Assembly: GCA_903909925.1 (NCBI GenBank)
Contig: CAIVXR010000247.1
Span: 1 to 7,495, forward strand
DNA length: 7,495 bases
Reading direction: 5' to 3'
DNA from: an uncultured beta proteobacterium
Lineage (GTDB): Bacteria > Pseudomonadota > Gammaproteobacteria > Burkholderiales > Burkholderiaceae
A program made the translations under genes and the position numbers. Of the stretch, positions 1 through 6,626 are shown piece after piece; the first letter of the stretch is position 1, and each line of letters starts with the position of its first letter. Below the pieces are notes generated by a model. The model was not told the DNA's origin and did not search any database. It saw only the letters and a program-made list of their open reading frames with translations.

Positions 1-57
1 AATCCATCATTGAAATGGTGGCGTCGGCAACTACCTGCTCAGTTTTCAAGAAAATGA
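1..57 (+). CDS. lptF: LptF, C-terminal end only (LPS export permease)
   Basis: Frame 1 is open from the window edge and ends at TGA 55-57, giving 18 residues that finish in a basic tail (WWRRQLPAQFSRK). The stop overlaps the lptG start in an ATGA arrangement, the usual layout of the lptF-lptG pair. LptF would be the second transmembrane subunit that, with LptG and the ATPase LptB, lifts lipopolysaccharide out of the inner membrane. The visible piece is too short to identify by itself, so the name rests on position before lptG and on the overlap. The rest of the gene lies before base 1. Confidence 0.65.
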   Translation, partial: NPSLKWWRRQLPAQFSRK

Positions 58-1208
58 AAATACTCTTTCCTTTTGTCTATGAGCGTTACTTAGCTAAACA
101 AATTTATGCTGCATTTGGTTTTATTTTATTTGCGCTAGTCGCCCTATTCTTATTCTTCGATATATTGAGTGAACTTGGCTCTATTCAAGGTGGCTATACA
201 TTACCACTGGCGCTACTACATGTTCTCTTAAAAGCCCCTAGCCGCATTTCTGAAATTATTCCGATTGCTGGTCTCATTGGCAGTATTTACGTCTTTGCAA
301 TGCTTGCTAGTCAGTCTGAGTTTACGATCCTACGTATTGCTGGATTAGATGTGAGGCGTGGTCTGATAACCCTTACCAAAATCTCGCTTCCGCTAGTGGC
401 GCTCACACTCATCATGAGTGAATGGGTTGGTCCGTTCACTGAAGCTAAATCAGATCAAATTCGCATGAAGGCCTTGGGCTCTGCCTACACATCACAATTT
501 AGGACTGGGGTTTGGGTAAAAGATCGACTGCGGGATGAAGATGGCAGTGGCCCAGTGAGACCTGGCGTTCGCTATGTCAATGTTGGCAAGGTCGATAAAG
601 ATAATGAAATCAGCAATATAAGAATGTATGAATTTGATGATACTTATCACCTACTATCCATTAGAAGTGCTGCATCAGGTCAGTTTGATGAAACTGGCAT
701 CTGGGTACTCAATGATGTTGTCGAAACTCGCTTTAAGGAAACCAAACAAGCTGATCCATTAAATGCAGTATTTTCTGCGCAGACATTTACGCACCCTATG
801 CTGACACTTGAGTCAGAAGTCACGCCACAGATTCTGAGTGTGCTATTGATTAGCCCAGAAAAAATGTCGATCTTAAGTTTGGGTCGCTTTATCTCTCATC
901 TGCTTGAAAACAAGCAAGACGCCCAACGCCACTCCATCGCCTTTTGGAAGAAAGTGGTTTACCCCTTTACAATTTTTGTGATGCTCGCTTTAGCATTGCC
1001 TTTTGCTTATTTAAAGGTGCGTACTGGCAGCGTGGGTATTAAGGTTTTCGGTGGAATCATGCTTGGTATGAGCTTTCAACTTTTTAATTCCTTGTTTTCA
1101 AATGTTGGGCTATTGGGATCTTGGCCAGCCTTGATGACAGCTTTAACACCTTCTGTCTTTTACTTTCTCCTGGCTTTAATGGCATTGCGCTGGGTTTCTA
1201 AAGTTTAA
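54..1208 (+). CDS. lptG: LptG, LPS export ABC transporter permease
   Basis: This is an inner-membrane permease of the LptB2FG complex, which extracts lipopolysaccharide and passes it to the LptC-LptA-LptD bridge. The 384 residues follow the YjgP/YjgQ family plan. There are three N-terminal membrane segments (about 15-37, 56-83 and 103-124), a periplasmic beta-jellyroll region (about 125-297), and three C-terminal segments (about 302-322, 328-350 and 357-380). The cytoplasmic stretch SEFTILRIAGLDV (88-100) matches the coupling-helix region that contacts LptB. An ATG at 15 is in frame, but 54 is preferred: it overlaps the lptF stop as ATGA, removes 13 residues unlike the family, and leaves the typical short basic start before the first membrane segment. 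Translational coupling to lptF is inferred. No terminator hairpin follows the gene. Confidence 0.95.
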   Translation: MKILFPFVYERYLAKQIYAAFGFILFALVALFLFFDILSELGSIQGGYTLPLALLHVLLKAPSRISEIIPIAGLIGSIYVFAMLASQSEFTILRIAGLDVRRGLITLTKISLPLVALTLIMSEWVGPFTEAKSDQIRMKALGSAYTSQFRTGVWVKDRLRDEDGSGPVRPGVRYVNVGKVDKDNEISNIRMYEFDDTYHLLSIRSAASGQFDETGIWVLNDVVETRFKETKQADPLNAVFSAQTFTHPMLTLESEVTPQILSVLLISPEKMSILSLGRFISHLLENKQDAQRHSIAFWKKVVYPFTIFVMLALALPFAYLKVRTGSVGIKVFGGIMLGMSFQLFNSLFSNVGLLGSWPALMTALTPSVFYFLLALMALRWVSKV

Positions 1209-1236
1209 TACTCAAAAATCATTTAGAATCTGATTT

Positions 1237-1258
1237 CTATATCGTTATAGATATATAG
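1237..1258 (+). promoter_or_regulatory. AT-rich dyad before cysB, candidate promoter/operator
   Basis: CTATA (1237-1241) and TATAG (1246-1250) form a perfect 5-base inverted repeat with a 4-base spacer. A further ATATAG (1253-1258) also pairs with CTATAT (1237-1242). A weak -10-like TATAGA (1246-1251) lies 18 bases after a weak -35-like TTTAGA (1222-1227). LysR-type regulators often bind AT-rich dyads at their own promoters, so autoregulation by CysB is possible, but this is inference. In sequence this AT-rich, chance palindromes are common. A good Shine-Dalgarno AGGA (1261-1264) sits 6 bases before the cysB ATG. Confidence 0.3.
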
Positions 1259-1270
1259 ATAGGAATCCAT

Positions 1271-2212
1271 ATGAATCTCCATCAATTTCGCTTTGTACGC
1301 GAAGCCGTTAGGCAAAACTTCAATCTGACAACGGCTGCCAAGGCCCTCTTCACCTCTCAGCCTGGTGTCTCTAAGGCCATCATTGAGCTCGAAGATGAAT
1401 TGGGTGTGGAGATTTTTCGCCGGCACGGCAAACGGATTCGCTCTCTTACCGAACCGGGTAAACGTATTTTGATCTCTATTGAGCGCATCTTGGATGAAGT
1501 TGAAACCTTAAAACGTGTTGGCGAGGATTTTGCAAGTCAAGATCAGGGTAGCTTTGTGATTGCCACAACCCATACGCAAGCGCGCTATGCATTGCCTAAG
1601 GTTCTGACTGAATTTACCAAACGCTTCCCAAAGGTGCGCGTCAGTATTGCCCAAGGGAATCCTGGACAAATTGCTGAGTTACTGACTCATGATCGCGCCG
1701 ATATTGCAATTGCAACTGAAGGCATTGCGAATACCCCCGGAGTCCTTGCGCTACCTGGTTATCAATGGCAGCACGTGGTGATGGTGCCATTAAGCCATCC
1801 ACTACTAAATCAAGCTACGTTAACTCTCGAAGAAATTGCTAAGTATCCAATCATTACTTATGACAAAGCTTTTGCTGGCCGTAGCAAAATTGATGCGGCT
1901 TTTGCTCAAAGAAATATCACACCAGATATTATTTTGGAAGCGATTGATGCAGATGTCATCAAAACTTATGTAGAAACTGGTATGGGGATCGGCATTGTTG
2001 CAGGTCATGCCTATGATCCTGAACGTGATCGCAATCTGAAAATCATTCAAGCCGCTCATTTATTTGGCAACAACGTTACCCATCTTGGCGTTAAACAAGG
2101 AGCCTATCTACGCTCTTTTGTTTACACCTTTATTGAGCTCTTCTCGCCAACCTTAACAAAGAAAATTGTCGAGCAAGCAATGAATAATGAATCAGACTCT
2201 TATGAGATTTAA
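1271..2212 (+). CDS. cysB: CysB, LysR-type regulator of sulfur assimilation
   Basis: This is a cytoplasmic transcription factor that activates sulfate uptake and cysteine synthesis genes; in enteric bacteria the inducer is N-acetylserine. The 313 residues align with E. coli CysB (324) without gaps through residue 205. The N-terminal winged helix-turn-helix spans about 1-60, with the LysR core LFTSQPGVSKAIIELEDELG (26-45). The effector domain carries the CysB/Cbl signature ATTHTQARYALP (98-109), so T100, T102, Q103, T149 and W166 are kept at E. coli numbering. DADVIKTYVETGMGIGI is the other hallmark. Position 202 is Ala where E. coli has Thr, and 130/132 are Asn/Gly instead of Ser/Thr. The C-terminus is about 11 residues shorter than in E. 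coli. Cbl is the alternative name, but a single betaproteobacterial copy of this type is normally called CysB. It lies 62 bases after lptG and may have its own promoter. Confidence 0.93.
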   Translation: MNLHQFRFVREAVRQNFNLTTAAKALFTSQPGVSKAIIELEDELGVEIFRRHGKRIRSLTEPGKRILISIERILDEVETLKRVGEDFASQDQGSFVIATTHTQARYALPKVLTEFTKRFPKVRVSIAQGNPGQIAELLTHDRADIAIATEGIANTPGVLALPGYQWQHVVMVPLSHPLLNQATLTLEEIAKYPIITYDKAFAGRSKIDAAFAQRNITPDIILEAIDADVIKTYVETGMGIGIVAGHAYDPERDRNLKIIQAAHLFGNNVTHLGVKQGAYLRSFVYTFIELFSPTLTKKIVEQAMNNESDSYEI

Positions 2213-2249
2213 GATATTGAAATCACTCAAAGACTGAAGCGTCATTAAG

Positions 2250-2334
2250 TGGTGCCTCGGGGCGGACTCGAACCGCCACGCCTTGCGGCACCGGATTTTG
2301 AGTCCGGCACGTCTACCAATTCCATCACCGAGGC
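2250..2334 (-). tRNA. tRNA-Leu, anticodon CAA
   Basis: On the minus strand the 85-base gene folds as a class II tRNA. The acceptor stem GCCTCGG (2334-2328) pairs with CCGAGGC (2260-2254), followed by discriminator A and an encoded CCA ending at 2250. The D-arm contains AATTGGTAGAC. The anticodon stem is CCGGA/TCCGG with loop CTCAAAA, which puts CAA at 2300-2298, so it reads UUG codons. The long variable arm TGCCGCAAGGCG and the T-arm GGCGG-TTCGAGT-CCGCC complete the leucine pattern. The gene faces cysB (37 bases between) and starts 153 bases from yebC, which runs the other way. No clear terminator or promoter is seen for it. Confidence 0.97.
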
Positions 2335-2443
2335 AGGTGTTTGCAGTGGAAATTCTGCTTAACTAGGATGCTTTGTTACTGCTAAGACATGAGAGTGTAA
2401 CAAAAAATGGCTAGCAATCGCCTACCTTTGGTCTAGAACCCTT

Positions 2444-2449
2444 TAAAAT
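2444..2449 (+). promoter_or_regulatory. Possible -10 element before yebC
   Basis: TAAAAT matches five of six bases of the sigma-70 -10 consensus and lies 38 bases before the yebC ATG, in the 153-base gap where the direction of transcription changes. No good -35 hexamer is found 16-18 bases upstream, so support is weak. A 7-base inverted repeat, TGGCTAG (2408-2414) and CTAGCCA (2458-2464), flanks it and might be an operator or chance. Translation of yebC is well served by AAGGA (2474-2478), 9 bases before the start. Confidence 0.25.
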
Positions 2450-2487
2450 GGAGACTTCTAGCCAAATTATTAAAAGGAATTACCCGT

Positions 2488-3207
2488 ATGGCCGGCCACT
2501 CGAAATGGGCCAATATTCAGCACCGCAAAGGTCGTCAAGACGAAAAGCGCGGCAAGATTTGGACAAAACTTATTAAAGAAATTACTGTCGCTGCCAAATT
2601 GGGTGGCGGCGATATTGCTACTAATCCGCGCTTACGCTTAGCGATTGATAAAGCAAAAGATTCGAATATGCCTAACGACAATGTGCAAAGAGCAATTGCC
2701 CGCGGCACTGGCTCACTAGAAGGCGTGAACTACGAGGAAATTCGTTATGAAGGTTATGGCATGAATGGCGCTGCCATTATTGTGGATTGTTTGACCGATA
2801 ATCGGACGCGTACAGTAGCTGAAGTTCGCCATGCTTTTAATAAAAATGGTGGCAATATGGGTGCCGAAGGATCGGTTGCCTTTTTGTTTAAGCATTGTGG
2901 CCAAATGTTATTTGCACCAGGTACTAGCGAAGACCAACTGATGGAAGTTGCTCTAGATGCTGGCGCAGAAGATGTAATTACACATGATGATGGCTCGCTT
3001 GAAGTTCTCTCTCCTGTCCCTGACTTTACAAAAGTGCAAGATGCGATTAGCAAGGCAGGTCTCAAGCCCGAGTTGGCCACGGTTGCGATGCGCCCTGAAA
3101 CTGAGATTACGCTTGAAGGCGATCAAGCAGAAAGTATGCAAAAGCTACTAGATGCCCTTGAAAACCTTGATGATGTTCAAGAAGTCTTTACAAACGCAGC
3201 GCTTTAA
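2488..3207 (+). CDS. yebC: YebC/PmpR/TACO1 family protein
   Basis: This is a highly conserved cytoplasmic protein. It has long been annotated as a DNA-binding transcriptional regulator (PmpR in Pseudomonas). Work on relatives (mitochondrial TACO1, bacterial YebC2) points to a role in translation, helping ribosomes through difficult sequences such as proline runs. The 239-residue length is typical. The start MAGHSKWANIQHRKGRQD is the family signature, followed by the N-terminal helical domain with GKIWTKLIKEI (22-32), NPRLRLAI (46-53) and NMPNDNVQRAI (60-70). Next come YEGYG (87-91) and GGNMGAEGSVAFLF (121-134) of the mixed alpha/beta domains, and the typical end DVQEVFTNA (229-237). The ATG has a good Shine-Dalgarno. 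It leads the seven-gene series, 18 bases before purD. Which of the two roles applies here cannot be told from sequence. Confidence 0.95.
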   Translation: MAGHSKWANIQHRKGRQDEKRGKIWTKLIKEITVAAKLGGGDIATNPRLRLAIDKAKDSNMPNDNVQRAIARGTGSLEGVNYEEIRYEGYGMNGAAIIVDCLTDNRTRTVAEVRHAFNKNGGNMGAEGSVAFLFKHCGQMLFAPGTSEDQLMEVALDAGAEDVITHDDGSLEVLSPVPDFTKVQDAISKAGLKPELATVAMRPETEITLEGDQAESMQKLLDALENLDDVQEVFTNAAL

Positions 3208-3225
3208 ATAGAACTTTTACTCACT

Positions 3226-4503
3226 ATGAAAATTCTTCTCATTGGATCCGGCGGTCGTGAACATGCCTTAGCTTGGAAGCTTGCCCAATCACCTCAGGTG
3301 CAAACCGTCTATGTAGCGCCAGGTAATGGCGGCACCGCCACTGCCAAGCAAGGTGCTGCAGGTATTGAGAACTTGCCAATCTCTGGCCTACAAGAGCTAG
3401 CTGATTTTGCGAAACGTGAAAAGATTCATCTCACGGTAGTAGGTCCAGAAGCTCCTTTAGCGGCTGGCATTGTGGATGTCTTCCGTAATCAGGGTTTACG
3501 TATTTTTGGGCCAACCCAATTAGCAGCACAACTAGAGTCTTCTAAAGATTTTTCTAAAGCATTTATGAAACGTCATGGCATTCCAACTGCTGACTATCAA
3601 ACATTTAGCAATGCTCTTGAGGCACATGCCTATATTGATGCTAAAGGTGCACCAATTGTGATAAAGGCTGATGGCCTTGCTGCTGGCAAAGGTGTTGTAG
3701 TTGCCATGAGCTTGGAGGAAGCACATGGGGCATTAGATATGATGCTGGCTGATAACAAATTAGGTAATGCAGGCGCACGTGTTGTGATTGAGGAATTTTT
3801 AACTGGTGAAGAAGCCAGTTTTATTGTGCTCGTGGATGGCAAAAATGTTCTAGCTCTAGCAACTAGCCAAGATCACAAACGCTTACGCGATGGTGACCAA
3901 GGTCCTAATACTGGTGGCATGGGTGCTTACTCTCCTGCTCCGGTTGTCACACCAGAAATCCATGCGCGTGCATTACGTGAAGTGATCATGCCAACGGTTA
4001 AAGGTATGGAAGCAGATGGCATTCCGTATACAGGCTTCTTATATGCCGGTCTCATGATTGCAGCAGATGGCAAGATCAAAACCTTAGAGTTCAACTGCCG
4101 TATGGGCGACCCAGAAACACAACCTATCATGGCTCGTCTGCGTAGTGATTTAGTGAATGCTTTAGATCATGCGGTCGATGGCAAGCTCAATGAAGTCGAT
4201 CTGGATTGGGATCGTCGGACAGCCTTAGGGGTAGTCCTGGCAGCCCACAATTATCCAGATGCACCACGTCATGGCGATATGATCACAGGTATTGCGGCTG
4301 ATACTGGAGATCAAATCACTTTCCATGCGGGCACTAAGTTGCAAGATGGCAAGGTAGTTACCTCAGGCGGCCGAGTGCTATGCGTTGTAGGTCTTGCTGA
4401 TACTGTTCGTGGTGCACAACAAAAAGCCTATGATGCAATTCAGAAGATTCAGTTTGACGGCATGCAATATCGTAAAGATATTGGATATCGCGCAATCAAG
4501 TAA
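3226..4503 (+). CDS. purD: PurD, phosphoribosylamine-glycine ligase
   Basis: GAR synthetase joins 5-phosphoribosylamine to glycine with ATP in the second step of de novo purine synthesis, in the cytoplasm. Its 425 residues are the usual single-domain bacterial length. The N-terminal domain begins with the glycine-rich MKILLIGSGGREHAL. The ATP-grasp part shows VIKADGLAAGKGV (145-157) for nucleotide binding, DHKRLRDGDQGPNTGGMGAY (216-235), and the metal-binding segment LEFNCRMGDPETQ (287-299). The C-terminal domain ends in the usual GMQYRKDIGYRA. Reading frame and motifs are intact. The start is fixed by the glycine-rich loop beginning right after it, although no Shine-Dalgarno is visible in the 18 bases after yebC. 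Coupling to yebC translation or an unstructured, U-rich leader may help. hemF follows after 14 bases. Confidence 0.97.
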   Translation: MKILLIGSGGREHALAWKLAQSPQVQTVYVAPGNGGTATAKQGAAGIENLPISGLQELADFAKREKIHLTVVGPEAPLAAGIVDVFRNQGLRIFGPTQLAAQLESSKDFSKAFMKRHGIPTADYQTFSNALEAHAYIDAKGAPIVIKADGLAAGKGVVVAMSLEEAHGALDMMLADNKLGNAGARVVIEEFLTGEEASFIVLVDGKNVLALATSQDHKRLRDGDQGPNTGGMGAYSPAPVVTPEIHARALREVIMPTVKGMEADGIPYTGFLYAGLMIAADGKIKTLEFNCRMGDPETQPIMARLRSDLVNALDHAVDGKLNEVDLDWDRRTALGVVLAAHNYPDAPRHGDMITGIAADTGDQITFHAGTKLQDGKVVTSGGRVLCVVGLADTVRGAQQKAYDAIQKIQFDGMQYRKDIGYRAIK

Positions 4504-4505
4504 AT

Positions 4506-4512
4506 AGGTAGG
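4506..4512 (+). promoter_or_regulatory. Shine-Dalgarno supporting the hemF TTG start
   Basis: AGGTAGG sits between the purD stop and TTG 4518, with its last AGG (4510-4512) 5 bases before the start. This spacing supports TTG as the hemF initiator. The first downstream ATG in frame (4599) would remove the conserved N-terminal helix. Confidence 0.6.
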
Positions 4513-4517
4513 CTCAC

Positions 4518-5450
4518 TTGACTACACCACAGACACAAATCGACATCGCCGCCCTGAGGGATTATTTCTTAGGCTTACAAGATCGCATTACTGGTGCAAT
4601 GAGTGCGCTTGATGGCAAGGCCTTCGTTGCAGATGAATGGCATAAACCGGAAGATAGCAAACTCAAGGGTTATGGTCGAACCTGCACATTAGATGGTGGC
4701 AATATTTTGGAGAAAGGTGGTGTGGGCTTCTCGCACGTCCGTGGCGATCAAATGCCGCCTTCTGCTTCTCACCATCGCCCTGAAATGGCCGGCCGTAGCT
4801 TTGAGGCTCTAGGCATGTCATTGGTCTTTCATCCGCATAACCCTAAAGTACCCACCACCCACATGAATGTGCGCTGCTTTATTGCGCAAGCTCCCGGTAA
4901 AGAACCAGTTTGGTGGTTTGGCGGTGGGTTTGATCTCACTCCTTATTATGGTGTTGATGAAGACTGTAAGCACTTTCATCAAACTGCTAAAGATGCTTTA
5001 GACCCTTTTGGTGAAGCACTCTACCCGCGCTTTAAAAAATGGTGTGATGAATACTTTTATTTAAAACATCGCGATGAGCCTCGTGGTATTGGTGGTGTAT
5101 TTTTTGATGACTTCAATGAATTTAGCTTTGAGAAGAGTTTTGCAATGACCCGCGCAATAGGTGATGCTTTTATCAACGCCTATTTGCCAATCGTGCAACG
5201 CCGCCATCAAGATACATTCACACCAGAAGAAAAATCGTTCCAGGAATATCGTCGTGGCCGCTATGTGGAATACAACCTCATCTTTGACCGCGGCACTATC
5301 TTTGGACTTCACTCTGGTGGTCGCACGGAGTCCATCCTAATGTCGATGCCCCCAGTAGTGCAGTGGTGGTACAACTATCAGCCTAAACCTGGCACACCTG
5401 AGGCCAAGCTATATGACTACTACCTCAAACCACGCGATTGGCTAGCTTGA
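4518..5450 (+). CDS. hemF: HemF, oxygen-dependent coproporphyrinogen III oxidase
   Basis: HemF oxidatively decarboxylates two propionate groups of coproporphyrinogen III to vinyl groups using O2, giving protoporphyrinogen IX in haem synthesis. The 310 residues match E. coli HemF along the whole length. Visible motifs are GGVGFSHVRGDQMP (67-80), HRPEMAGRSFEALGMSLVFH (86-105), HPHNP (105-109), WWFGGGFDLTPYYG (132-145), KKWCDEYFYLKHR (173-185), RGIGGVFFDD (189-198), and RRGRYVEYNL with GGRTESILMSMPP (267-279). The conserved histidines that act in metal binding or catalysis are present in HPHNP, TTH115, HFH (152-154) and KH184. Initiation at TTG is supported by the preceding AGG and by the conserved helix LRDYFLGLQDRI that begins soon after. 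The enzyme needs oxygen, so the organism likely makes haem under aerobic conditions. The stop overlaps nadD. Confidence 0.97.
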   Translation: MTTPQTQIDIAALRDYFLGLQDRITGAMSALDGKAFVADEWHKPEDSKLKGYGRTCTLDGGNILEKGGVGFSHVRGDQMPPSASHHRPEMAGRSFEALGMSLVFHPHNPKVPTTHMNVRCFIAQAPGKEPVWWFGGGFDLTPYYGVDEDCKHFHQTAKDALDPFGEALYPRFKKWCDEYFYLKHRDEPRGIGGVFFDDFNEFSFEKSFAMTRAIGDAFINAYLPIVQRRHQDTFTPEEKSFQEYRRGRYVEYNLIFDRGTIFGLHSGGRTESILMSMPPVVQWWYNYQPKPGTPEAKLYDYYLKPRDWLA

Positions 5451-6133
5451 ACGCTCGCATAAAAATTGGCATTCTTGGGGGAACTTTTGATCCACCCCAT
5501 ATTGGTCACCTCAAGCTAGCCAGTCACTTCGCAAAAGTATTGCATCTAGATGAGTTATTACTCATTCCCAGTGGTGAACCATGGCAAAAAGGTTTAGACA
5601 TCACCTCTGCCAAAATTCGTTTTCAACTGACTGAAGCTGCTGGGATTGATTTGGCCAGAGCATTTTTATACCTTCAGATTCCTACAAAAATTGGGATTGA
5701 TCGAATAGAGATGGATCGCTCTGGACCGAGCTACACCATTGATACCATGCAATCACTGCGGGCACGTTTCGGTCCGCAGGCAAGCTTAACTTGGTTGATG
5801 GGTGCAGATTCTTTGATTCAGCTACCGACCTGGAACTCTTGGCGGGACCTATTTCAATATATGAACTTCGCAGTCGCTAGCCGACCCCATTTTGATTTGG
5901 CTACCCAAATAAGTCCTGAAATTGAAAAATTATTAGAAACACATGAAATACATGATCCAGCCGCCCTTGAAAATAGCCCTGCTGGCCTCATCTATATAGA
6001 TAGAAGCTTATCGGTGGATCTTTCTTCTACTGAACTACGCAATCGCTTAAAAACTTCTGCTCGTGGTCAGATTGCTTCCGAGCAAATCCCCGCGCACACC
6101 TTAGAAATCATTACAAAGCTAGGCTTGTATTAG
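5447..6133 (+). CDS. nadD: NadD, nicotinate-nucleotide adenylyltransferase
   Basis: NadD transfers AMP from ATP to nicotinate mononucleotide, making deamido-NAD, the shared late step of NAD synthesis. With this start it has 228 residues, near the usual 200-220. The nucleotidyltransferase signature GILGGTFDPPHIGHL (8-22) carries the (H/T)xGH ATP site. Further family marks are LLIPSGEPWQK (38-48), GPSYTIDTM (93-101), WLMGADSLIQLPTWNSW (116-132), ASRPHF (144-149) and the second signature LSSTELRNRL (192-201). No ATG is available. TTG 5447 overlaps the hemF TGA as TTGA, favouring coupled translation; TTG 5438 is in frame and would add three residues. Neither has a visible Shine-Dalgarno. An imperfect hairpin sits over the stop codon (6123-6142). 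Confidence 0.93.
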   Translation: MNARIKIGILGGTFDPPHIGHLKLASHFAKVLHLDELLLIPSGEPWQKGLDITSAKIRFQLTEAAGIDLARAFLYLQIPTKIGIDRIEMDRSGPSYTIDTMQSLRARFGPQASLTWLMGADSLIQLPTWNSWRDLFQYMNFAVASRPHFDLATQISPEIEKLLETHEIHDPAALENSPAGLIYIDRSLSVDLSSTELRNRLKTSARGQIASEQIPAHTLEIITKLGLY

Positions 6134-6182
6134 TAATCAAGCTAAGATCACATTAAACACTAGAAAATATCATTGAGAAACC

Positions 6183-6572
6183 ATGGAATTACGTAAATTA
6201 CAACGCGTCATTATTGATGCCTTAGAAGATGTTAAAGCGCAAGATATTCGCGTTTATGACACCACCAAACTCAGTGAGCTATTTGATCGTGTGATCATTG
6301 CTACTGGCTCAAGCAATCGTCAAACACGATCACTAGCGATGTCCGTCAAAGAGGATGTCAATACTAAGGGTGGCGAAGTCATCTCTATTGAGGGTTTGGA
6401 GACGGGCGAATGGGTATTAGTTGATTGCGGTGATATCGTTGTCCACATCTTGCAGCCTATGCTGCGCTCTTACTACCAGCTAGAGGGTATGTGGGGCGCA
6501 AAACCGGTACGCGTTAAATTGGCCGGCAGTAAGGGGCTTGTAAAGGCCAGCGATTTAGAAGACGACGAATAA
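6183..6572 (+). CDS. rsfS: RsfS, ribosomal silencing factor
   Basis: RsfS (Iojap/DUF143 family) binds ribosomal protein uL14 on the 50S subunit and blocks joining with 30S, lowering translation when nutrients are scarce; it may also assist 50S assembly. Its 129 residues are close to the family norm. The conserved core is seen as FDRVIIATGSSNRQTRSLA (34-52), EGLETGEWVLVDCGDIVVHI (70-89), and the end LRSYYQLEGMW (94-104). A short acidic tail (DLEDDE) follows. ATG 6183 is preceded by a weak GAG 5 bases upstream. It lies 49 bases after nadD; this nadD-rsfS adjacency is widespread in bacteria and supports both calls. Confidence 0.95.
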   Translation: MELRKLQRVIIDALEDVKAQDIRVYDTTKLSELFDRVIIATGSSNRQTRSLAMSVKEDVNTKGGEVISIEGLETGEWVLVDCGDIVVHILQPMLRSYYQLEGMWGAKPVRVKLAGSKGLVKASDLEDDE

Positions 6573-6626
6573 GCTCATTTCGCTTTATTCCCTACCCCAT
6601 TCTTTGTCTGATTTTTCGCCTTACTC

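Noticed and set aside
1223..1426. Minus-strand open frame over the cysB start region
   Set aside because: It covers the cysB upstream region and HTH coding sequence, has no recognisable motif and no start signal; it is a shadow of cysB.
2213..2249. Terminator between cysB and the tRNA
   Set aside because: No stable stem followed by a T-run could be found on either strand in the 37 bases.
2250..2334. tRNA-Leu as a possible integration site for a mobile element
   Set aside because: No integrase, no direct repeat of the tRNA 3' end and no change in composition are seen on either side; both flanks are housekeeping genes.
2363..2461. Four CTAG tetranucleotides in about 100 bases before yebC
   Set aside because: CTAG is rare in many enterics, but it occurs often elsewhere in this window (for example several times within purD around 3847-3870), so the cluster is not notable here.
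2754..3080. 108-codon minus-strand open frame inside yebC
   Set aside because: It is fully antisense to a highly conserved gene, and its Ser/Ala/Pro-rich composition is as expected of a shadow frame, with no family resemblance.
5438..5446. Longer nadD start at TTG 5438
   Set aside because: It adds only three residues before the conserved start and has no Shine-Dalgarno; TTG 5447 overlaps the hemF stop in the usual coupled form. It cannot be fully excluded.
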